Source of the DNA: Owenia fusiformis
Taxonomy: Eukaryota > Annelida > Polychaeta > Sabellida > Oweniidae
NCBI GenBank assembly: GCA_903813345.2
Contig: CAIIXF020000010.1
Location: 7,743,169 to 7,807,168, forward strand
Direction of reading: 5' to 3'
Length of the DNA: 64,000 bases
How positions within the stretch are numbered: the first letter of the stretch is position 1; every line of letters begins with the position of its first letter. The notes below the pieces were generated by a model. The model did not search any database. It was not told the DNA's origin and saw nothing but the letters and a program-made list of their open reading frames with translations. The position numbers and the translations under genes are program-made. Shown here piece after piece: positions 59,001 to 64,000 of the stretch.

Positions 59001-62000
59001 AAGAAGGTAATGTAAGTCATTAGAGGTCTAATATGCAAGTCTCTTAAAATCTCACGAAAAACGAGATTTAGCGAGATTTCAAAAGCTATATGGAAACTAT
59101 ACTATTGATAAAATATAAAAACCTATATAAAGTTGACACTGCTTGTTGTGTTCTCATTCAAACTTATTCACTTCAAAATGTCGTGATAACATCACTTTAG
59201 AGATCAGCTTTCGATACATGTTCTGTGGTATATGAGATCTATTGGAGATGAATATTTCTAGGACTACCTGAATTTGTCATGTTTCACACCTGACTGTCCA
59301 GCTGCTATATATAAGATACAAGTCTATGAGGATACTGGCGATGTCAAGAAAACATTTGAAGCCCCTCCACTTATACCAGAAAGAAAAATTATCAAACCAC
59401 AGAAAAAGTTGCCTCCGTCAAGGTGAGAAAGGCTGTATTATTAAAGTTCAAATTATTGGTCAAATTATTAAAAGTGCAAATTTGAAAAATATTAAGAAAA
59501 TTATGTAAATCATGAACTATTTTAATCTTATTGACCATTTTTGTAGCAGAATGTATCGCAAAAATTGCAATTGTCATATGTTTACAGAAAAGTTTTAAAC
59601 TAGTTACCTGAACAGTGAATTAAAGACATGACTGTTTTGAATCAAAAGTAATTTATGCTTATTGGTGAATAGTAGTATGTAAAATATAGATTTGATTTAG
59701 TTTTGTTAAAACATAAGAAGTGATGTTTTGTGCTTCTTTCTAAATGGATGAGTTGAATGTAGATTTTTTTTATATGATTATAGATATTGGCTTTAAAGGA
59801 ATATTCCTTGCCAAAGCATTTCTCTCCTCATATGGTAGCTATAACCATATGTATGCTTGCCATGTTTAGCAAAACACGCAAAAATGTTTTGATATGGTCA
59901 AATTTGATCACTTAGAAATGTGATGCTCAATTCCAGTAAGCTGCCATCTTTTAAAATTTCACACAGGAAGTGATGTCATCGACTCTCAACTTTGCATATA
60001 GCATTAGGTGAGGAGCTATAAAGAATTACAAAACCAGCTAAATATTCTTTTTCAACTTTGTATCTTATTTAATCCTTTTGAAAATCTCTTCTTTTATTCT
60101 AAGTTGACAAGTCCTGAAAATATTTTTGCACAGAAAGTAATGATCACATGTCTAGAAGTGATTTTGAGCTACTTTCCTATCTGTTATGGGCAAGGTTATA
60201 GAAGTTGAGAGTTGATGACATCACTTCCTGCAAGAAATCTTAAAAGATGGCAGCTCACTGGAAATAAGCACTAGATTTTTAAATGATCAATATTGACCAT
60301 ATTAAAACATTTTCCCATGTTTTGCTGAATATGGAAACTATATATATGATTATAGCTACCATATCAAGAGAGAAAGGGTCTGGCAAGGAATATTCCTTTA
60401 ATGAAACACACATCTCTGCCCCCCCATTGTTGACAGCAGCTATGTAACTGAATACAATTTATTTATTTTCAGTCTTAAAGTTATTGAAAGAAGACGTGAG
60501 CGGAAAGAGACGAGAAAACGATTGAGAGCAGAGCAAGGAAAGAAATCTCACTCTATTATTGATGTTATTGATGACCTCAAAGATGGTGCAAATAGTGAAG
60601 CAACAAATACTGAAAACAAAGAGAATGACAAACCTAATGGTATGTCTTCAAGGAATAATTGATTTTTATCAAAAGTCAAATCACAAGTACTTTAAGTGAA
60701 ATCAGCAAATCATTTGATTTGATTTTATTGTGTAATATGAATTTGGATGTAAATTGGAGTTAGTGTGAAATTTTATGAAATACTAATACTTTTTCCTTAT
60801 TTTTCATGACTACATTTTGCTTGTTATGTCTTTTATGCAATTTGACTAGATTAGCAAATAGCTTGAATTTATGCTTATTGGTGAACAGTAGTAGGTAAAA
60901 TATAGAGTTTTGTTAAAACATAAGAAGTGGTGTTTTGTGCTTCTTTCTAAGTGGATGAGTTGAATGCAGATTTTTTTATTATAGATATTGGTTTTAATGA
61001 AGCTGACACACTTCTGCCCCCCATTGTTGACAGCAACTATGTAACTGTGCTGAAGAAGGACGAAGAAGAGGAAGATCTGTTTAAGGTATGCAACTAGAAA
61101 TTAATAACAAGGAATGGTGAAAGATAGAAAAAGGTTATTTAATGGGAGGTTTTTGATACAGGGTATTGGATTTACCGAGGGATATACCCTGTATCAAAAA
61201 CTGAGCATTTAATAGTAGATTATGAGGGTTTATAGTCAAGTCCCTTGGCTCAGTATCTACTCTCTGAATTTGTGACGTCATAGATCTGATGAGCTGGTGA
61301 TATATATATCACCCGCTCACTTCAGAAATCAATTATATTCTGCATGTTATTTACCTATAACACTACTAAGTATGGAATAAAGATTCTTATTCGTTAAATT
61401 TGAACTGTTGAATTTCGAGCATTTTTTACCCAATTGAGAGTGTTATACATGCTATTGCAAAGTTAAGAGAAATATTGCAGGCCGGGAATCTGGATAAACT
61501 GCAATTTAATTTTTCTTTAGGGTGTTAAGACAAAGTCTAAGAAGAAGAAAAAGGCTAAGACTCCAAGCGCAGTATCCCTTACAGGTTATTTCAGCCAAGG
61601 AAAGGGGCTTGAAGATTTAGAAGAAGACAAGTATGTTCACTTGCATTAAAGTCACTTTTGACTCCATAAAAAGTCATTTATACCCAGTTTATCTAAAGCA
61701 GGGTGTGTCATGAGAATATCAAGCCCAATGTTCAAATTGAGTTACAGACCAGTTGCAATTTTAATTTTCAATACATGTTCAAAGAAAAGGCATAGCATAC
61801 GCAGATCAAAACTGGTATAGATTAATTGTGACATCATGGTATAATCAGCATCGTTAATGGAATAAGCTGTAATTTTGATTATTCTTCTATTACATATGGC
61901 AATCAGTATACAGAACTTTGTTTGTAAAATTGATATTTTAGGATTTTTGCGAGTTCAAGGTATTGGCAACTCCTGTTATCTGTTCATTCTATTTAATTCC

Positions 62001-64000
62001 AGTGGCGGAGCTGTGAATGTAAAATACTCAGAACTGGACAGTAAAAATCCATTTTCTGTCCCCGTACACCTTAAGCAAGATATTGCCAAGTTTGAGAGTG
62101 AATACAGACCCCCGACCACCGCTGAAGTATTACAGGCCAGGAACCTGGATAAACTTCCATCGGAAACAATCAATATTCAGGAGAATTTATTCTCGTGAGT
62201 AAAACAAGTGTTATGTAAAATGCTATTTTGATGGTAAATGGACAACTTAGACACAAGACAACTCAAATTCTGGATAACTTTGACCACTATTTGAAACAAT
62301 CGATTTCATGTAATACATATGCAATATGTATAGTTTATTTGTATCATGATTTTATATATTGAATTTTTTACTCGAAAAGATACTGTGCCTCTTTTTTCAA
62401 AATTGTAAAGAAGTTGTCTGACATAATGTTTATCTTTTCCTACTGCAAGCCATAATAGAAGTATCAGCAAAGATGATTTCTACACTAAGGTGCAAGTACA
62501 TCACCTTTGTCTTTTTAATAATAGGATGTATGGATAATTTATATGTGGGGATGTTTCACGACCTCACATATAAAATTTTATTCACTTTCAGTTAAGGCAC
62601 CAAATTATGAATGATTGTACAAAGATTTCAAGTAATATTTGATACAAACAGTCATTTTATATCTCCAGGTTCTTTGCTGGTTACTTGAAGGAACATGGTC
62701 CCGTTGCTCTAGATGACATACAGCTACAACGTGAACTTGATCTGTTCCCTGCCGAGGCTTTGGAGCTTATTAAATCTACTGGTGGACTTGGACGATTTCT
62801 CAGGCAATCCCTCCAGTTTGCTCTCATGGACGATGTTGTGTGCCTTATGACTGACGCTGTTCATGCGAAAAAAATTGCAGAACAGCGTAAGCAAACATTA
62901 CGACAGAGTCAACTTGGACTTGACAATTTCCCTGAGATGGGAAGCATATCAAATGCTAGTGTTAATGTGGCACGTCAGGCCTCACTTGGCCTGGAGAACT
63001 TTCCTGAGATAGGAAGTGCCCCTAATGCTGGTGCTAGTATTGCATTCACACAGCAAAGTGTTAATTCCCCTCGTGGTATCATGCCAACAAAACCAATACC
63101 ACGGCGGGATAGCACAAGTAGCACATCAAGCAGTTTGAATTTTCCACCTTTCTCGGAGATATCTTCTGAACATAGTTCCAGATCAAACTCACCCGGAGCA
63201 CCAATCTTACCTGATGGGAAACAACCACTTGGGAATACATCTAGGAATACCCCTGTGCGTAATCCAAGCCCAGGATTAGGGCCCATATCAAAACCCCCAG
63301 GCATTGTCAGTAACCCAAGCATTATAAACAATCCCTTGAGTGCCACTGTAAGTTATCTGAACAATGGTCGGAACACAAACAATGGTTTTAACCCAAATGT
63401 GAACTTTCAAATCAATGGTAGCAACCAGAACAATAGTCATAATATAAACAATGGTTTCAACTCAAACAGTGTGTATGATCAGAGCAGTGATGACAAACAA
63501 AAGAATGGAAATACAAATGTGAACAATTTCCCATCAGTGCATTCAAGTTTAGATTGGACTTCTAGTGATCTAGTTACGGAAAAAAAGACAAATACTGTAA
63601 TGACGTTAGGTTCAATAGCAGATACTGTTGTGAAAACCTCAAATCTTGGGGAAGTATTGAATCCTCTACAGACACTGCCAAATGCAGAAATGACTAAATC
63701 TTTTTCTAAAAGTGCAGATCCAAAAACTAAATCCAATGATAAGAGTCCTGGTTTGGGCTCTGAAAATTTCAAAACTACTGATTTAAACCAACCTATAGGA
63801 GACATAGGGAAAAATATTACACCTCCTAATGTACCTGGTTTAATAGATCCAGAGACTCTATACTCTGCCGATCCCTTAGACATTCTAGGCCCAGATAGCA
63901 AAGGGAAAGGTCTGGAAATGACATATGACACTCCATCTGTTAATACTTCTAACAATAGCAATGGAAGCAACAAACCAACCAATGCAGACATTGACACTGT
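36337..64000 (+). CDS. TTC3: TPR protein / E3 ubiquitin ligase TTC3, 25 coding exons, 3' end beyond the window
   Basis: Exons: 36337-36439, 41971-42133, 42445-42532, 42926-43044, 43697-43761, 43994-44076, 44287-44381, 44666-44794, 45062-45198, 45493-45574, 45906-46053, 48748-48807, 51278-51532, 54011-54187, 56113-56193, 56518-56627, 57233-57359, 57676-57798, 58277-58378, 59262-59422, 60473-60639, 60985-61085, 61521-61630, 62003-62194 and 62669 to the edge. All junctions are GT-AG and phases are continuous, giving 1,436 codons so far. TPRs begin near residue 208, as in human TTC3 (about 231 as I recall). A second helical-repeat block at ~510-660, the CHGYYKVQIYFTDPDFKGF region, PVHLKQDIAKFE and EHGP...FP.E...I...GGL identify the family. 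Vertebrate TTC3 ends in a RING-H2 that ubiquitinates phospho-Akt; that part is off the window. The start is the first in-frame ATG and lies at the exon border. Confidence 0.93.
36440..40089. other. TTC3 intron 1, left part: no gene
   Basis: Holds CpG-containing stretches unlike the flanks, for example ATTTCGCGCTTTTCGCGATT near 37075, and CACGTGA sites near 37340 and 38036. A 44-codon open stretch after TCTGTTACAG at 39521 looks exon-like, but its downstream GTAAGT would not fit TTC3 phases and it ends in a stop. Likely transposon remnants. Confidence 0.45.
40092..41003. mobile_element. TA-flanked inverted-repeat DNA element in TTC3 intron 1
   Basis: The ends CAGTAGAACCTG and CAGGTTCTACTG are flanked by TA (40090-40091; 41004-41005), the pattern of Tc1/pogo-type non-autonomous elements. 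Sub-terminal AAGTGGAACACCTC repeats occur at both ends. The interior carries two ~95-bp direct copies (40665-40759, 40760-40850; 'GGCAGAATGAGGAGGATT'). No transposase. Confidence 0.88.
41147..41690 (-). mobile_element. 5'-truncated LINE remnant (ORF2 C-terminus) in TTC3 intron 1
   Basis: On the minus strand 41676-41282 reads WWHIAKSDPRVLKCC, INVNKWTNGKT-like sequence, CKVCNLEPETLSHMILR, then a TGA (41488-41486), then PGHYEERDAILRILKS and a stop at 41282. This is the terminal zinc-knuckle region of a non-LTR retrotransposon. The TGA stands exactly where the last Cys ligand is expected. A T run at 41147-41156 is the poly(A) tail. A different family from the copy at 14 kb. Confidence 0.82.
43327..43510. 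repeat. Inverted-repeat element (AGTAAAACCTGT ends) in TTC3 intron 4
   Basis: TATAGTAAAACCTGTCTTAA and TACACAAGTTTTACTGTA are inverted ends. The inside has TAGTGAACACCTCTC-like repeats reminiscent of the element at 40092. Non-coding. Confidence 0.75.
43835..43984 (+). repeat. GTCACCAC/GGTGACATATT family, copy 1 (fills TTC3 intron 5)
   Basis: Starts TTATGTCATCACAAAAAGTGG and ends GGTGACATTTTGCTTGTTAATGCCTTG-like, 9 bp before the exon 6 acceptor. Relatives are at 50295-50460 and 52448-53052, with a more distant one at 54544-55655. All are in sense orientation. Confidence 0.75.
44287..45198 (+). CDS. TTC3: TTC3 exons 7-9 (residues 208-327): TPR domain
   Basis: Exon 7 encodes EELKKKGNDEFLNGNYKRAI TQYTKAI, exon 8 NHVLYSNRAQAYLKSNEHRK ALSDSKRSIVLEP, and exon 9 RYAQALFELGKKSEALAANK RGL. 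These are three consecutive TPR helix pairs with the usual W/L-G-Y-A-F-A-P spacing. They resemble the Hsp70/Hsp90-type TPR clamp (KKKGNDEF ... YSNRAQAY ... KRSI), including Lys/Asn/Asn/Lys/Arg positions of the carboxylate clamp. Chaperone binding is an inference. Confidence 0.92.
45493..51532 (+). CDS. TTC3: TTC3 exons 10-13 (residues 327-509): acidic linker and charged coiled coil
   Basis: Exons 10-12 are low-complexity and acidic/serine-rich (SDSDVPELVSSDSDSMDRL; PPPLLTDSDSDDDH). Exon 13 (85 codons) is an uninterrupted charged helix of Glu/Lys/Arg, likely a coiled coil, from GIEERESKRQAEKKRLQAEK to ERLQKKREE. Introns 11 and 12 (2.7 and 2.5 kb) contain only repeats. Confidence 0.88.
46054..48747. 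other. TTC3 intron 11, with a dispersed repeat at about 47255-47440
   Basis: 47255-47440 (GGAAATAATCTTGATTTATG TCATTGAA...) matches 1976-2115 next to the NAE1 duplicated block, about 45 kb away. The remainder is AT-rich with no gene. Confidence 0.65.
48808..51277. repeat. TTC3 intron 12 with a 29-bp minisatellite (48856-48967) and copy 2 of the GTCACCAC family
   Basis: Four 29-bp units (ATTAGCTCTACGGCAACGGT ATGGGTCAT) start at 48856, 48885, 48914 and 48943. Copy 2 of the GTCACCACCTAAAGTGGTGACATATTG-type family lies at about 50295-50460. No gene elsewhere in the intron. Confidence 0.75.
51533..54010. repeat. TTC3 intron 13 with copy 3 of the GTCACCAC family and a 32-bp minisatellite
   Basis: 52448-53052 begins TATGTCACCACAAAAAATTGG and ends GGTGACATTTTGTCATGG. 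It contains four internal degenerate repeats of TTTCAAAATCATCTACAAGT ... TTCAAGGTCAAAAA. At 53180-53333 five 32-bp units (GGTAGATTTAGCCAAAATGA AACAATATCAGT) follow. The 51708-52058 open frame is unconvincing. Confidence 0.8.
54011..57359 (+). CDS. TTC3: TTC3 exons 14-17 (residues 510-674): second helical-repeat block
   Basis: TPR-like helices: FNNILWQGSEALIEKRYRNA IQYYQECLEKI (exon 14), YLVLLYSYGVANVDTGSQV (15), EILEAISKFELILNQYKRIK and LAYLGLGKAMIKQN (16), and RYTDALVPLNKGI (17). This corresponds in position and order to TPRs 3-4 of vertebrate TTC3. Exon 17 then has YNWPGTLTFIDDTLPGKLK, matching the conserved WP-x-I segment before the zinc region. Confidence 0.88.
54544..55655 (+). repeat. 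TGTCCCCACCA ... TGGTGGGGACA element with 162-bp internal tandem repeats (TTC3 intron 14)
   Basis: The ends ATGTCCCCACCACATAGTG and TTGGTGGGGACATTTTG bound the element. A (GTCCGTCTGTCT)n tract lies at 54590-54650. Four 162-bp direct repeats follow (attttcaggg anchors at 54991, 55153, 55315, 55477). The open frame at 54517-54738 is the translated CCGTCTGT tract, not a gene. Confidence 0.85.
56815..57110 (+). repeat. Two-copy direct repeat (~185 bp period) in TTC3 intron 16
   Basis: TTTTGATATTTTTACAT(A/C)TTG through TTTGGGTGATATTTCTATAT TTTTCATAAAAA occurs twice, at about 56838 and 57020. A further ~60-bp two-copy repeat (TTATCTATAATTTCAAGACT) lies at 57378-57478 in intron 17. Confidence 0.75.
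57676..59422 (+). CDS. TTC3: TTC3 exons 18-20 (residues 675-802): conserved Cys/His zinc-binding region
   Basis: Exons 18, 19 and 20 carry paired ligands: C694-x4-C699 (ICRYSDC), C722-x3-C726 (LCYANC), H731-x2-C734 (FHPTCW) and C756-x4-C761 (SCFTPDC). Eight ligands in four pairs suggest a two-zinc, RING-like cross-brace fold. The same spacing is in human TTC3 as I recall it. The core YKVQIYFTDPDFKGFVR is among the most conserved stretches of the family. Confidence 0.9.
57799..59261. other. TTC3 introns 18-19: nothing recognised
   Basis: Apart from exon 19 (58277-58378) this stretch is AT-rich intron without clear repeats or further reading frames. The 58313-58516 frame is exon 19 read through its donor. 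Confidence 0.6.
59651..60450 (+). pseudogene. TTC3: Fossil duplicate of TTC3 exon 22 and its 5' intron, split by an inverted-repeat element
   Basis: 59651-59796 matches 60867-60996: ATTTATGCTTATTGGTGAA ... GTTTTGTTAAAACATAAGAA ... TTATAGATATTGG. The match resumes at 60398-60446 with TTAATGAA ... CCCCCCATTGTTGACAGCAG CTATGTAACTG, corresponding to exon 22 codons for LLPPIVDSNYVT. Between them sits the 601-bp element at 59797-60397. The duplicate breaks off after TATGTAACTG and runs into the exon 21 acceptor. It has no donor and a one-base insertion in the C run, so it is not a usable exon. Confidence 0.88.
59797..60397. mobile_element. 601-bp inverted-repeat element with TTAA (or TA) target duplication
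   Basis: The ends AGGAATATTCCTTGCC and GGCAAGGAATATTCCT are inverted, with TTAA on both sides (59793-59796; 60398-60401). The sub-terminal parts are also inverted (CTCACTGGAA / TTCCAGTAAG; GAAGTGATGTCATCGACTCT versus AGAGTTGATGACATCACTTC). TTAA duplication suggests a piggyBac-type element, but TA with two extra bases fits equally. No transposase. Confidence 0.88.
60473..61630 (+). CDS. TTC3: TTC3 exons 21-23 (residues 803-928): charged linker
   Basis: Basic KVIERRRERKETRKRLRAEQ, acidic VIDVIDDLKDG-type sequence, exon 22 with LLPPIVDSNYVTVLKKDEEE, and exon 23 with a KTKSKKKKKAKTPS patch that could be a nuclear localisation signal (vertebrate TTC3 has a similar Lys run). Exon 22 also exists as a broken duplicate in intron 20. 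The linker is far shorter than in human TTC3. Confidence 0.87.
61150..61200. repeat. Perfect 17-bp-arm hairpin in TTC3 intron 22
   Basis: TTTTTGATACAGGGTAT and ATACCCTGTATCAAAAA pair exactly around a 17-nt loop. A second small palindrome (GGTGATATATATATCACC) lies at 61292-61309. Probably parts of a miniature element spanning about 61130-61470. Confidence 0.8.
62003..64000 (+). CDS. TTC3: TTC3 exons 24-25 (residues 929-1436+): conserved C-terminal segment and long disordered tail, truncated by window
   Basis: Exon 24 has NPFSVPVHLKQDIAKFESEY. Exon 25 opens FFAGYLKEHGPVALDDIQLQ, then LFPAEALELIKSTGGLGRFL, both strongly TTC3-like. After KKIAEQRKQ it becomes disordered: a 24-residue repeat (LGLDNFPEMGS / LGLENFPEIGS), Ser/Pro/Asn-rich stretches, and an NNGFNPN/NNGFNSN patch. 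The frame stays open to base 64000. The minus-strand frames at 62975-63346 and 63479-63997 are shadows. The RING domain is expected downstream. Confidence 0.93.

Noticed and set aside
62975-63997. Two long minus-strand frames (123 and 172 codons)
   Set aside because: Antisense to the open, phase-continuous TTC3 exon 25.
36337-64000. DZIP3 instead of TTC3
   Set aside because: DZIP3 shares parts of the family architecture, but the TPR position near residue 210, the order of blocks and the VPVHLKQD / EHGP segments fit TTC3 better.

Overview
This is a eukaryotic window: AT-rich DNA (GC roughly one third by eye), genes split into 16 and at least 25 exons with GT-AG introns, and very many short inverted-repeat elements, minisatellites and retroposon fragments. 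The gene families (NAE1, TTC3, an ankyrin/SOCS-box protein, a class A GPCR, a Golgi sulfotransferase) are those of a bilaterian animal. The density of hairpin-like elements suggests a marine invertebrate (hemichordate, cephalochordate or mollusc), but I cannot fix the phylum. I assembled both multi-exon genes by hand, checking splice sites, reading phase and protein similarity exon by exon.

Layout. (1) About 1.4-27.4 kb, minus strand: NAE1 (APPBP1), the regulatory subunit of the NEDD8-activating E1. Sixteen coding exons give exactly 534 codons, and the last two exons exist twice. (2) Nested in the 10-kb NAE1 intron 11 (8.3-18.3 kb): an intronless rhodopsin-like GPCR (minus), the 3' end of a LINE (minus), and an intronless ankyrin-repeat/SOCS-box protein (plus). 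(3) 27.4-32.3 kb: intergenic, with a fold-back element and a mariner-like transposon that carries long terminal inverted repeats and a dead transposase. (4) 32.4-33.8 kb, minus: an intronless carbohydrate sulfotransferase. (5) 36.3 kb to the right edge, plus: TTC3 (TPR / E3 ubiquitin ligase family), 25 coding exons and at least 1,436 codons. It is cut by the window end before the expected C-terminal RING.

The most unusual structure is in NAE1 intron 10. A 43-bp unit, made of the last 38 bases of exon 10 plus its GTAAG splice donor, is repeated about 49 times in sense orientation. It forms an array of near-identical 5' splice sites immediately after the real one. A second, smaller case (three 33-bp units spanning the exon 6 donor) lies in the same gene. 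The NAE1 terminal exon pair is duplicated with only synonymous differences. A TTC3 exon has a fossil duplicate split by an inverted-repeat element. Together these make duplication of exon/intron junctions the recurring theme of the window.

Functionally, three of the five genes belong to one pathway. NAE1 starts cullin neddylation, SOCS-box proteins are substrate receptors of Cullin-5 ligases, and TTC3 is a ubiquitin ligase. Any regulatory meaning of that proximity is inference only.
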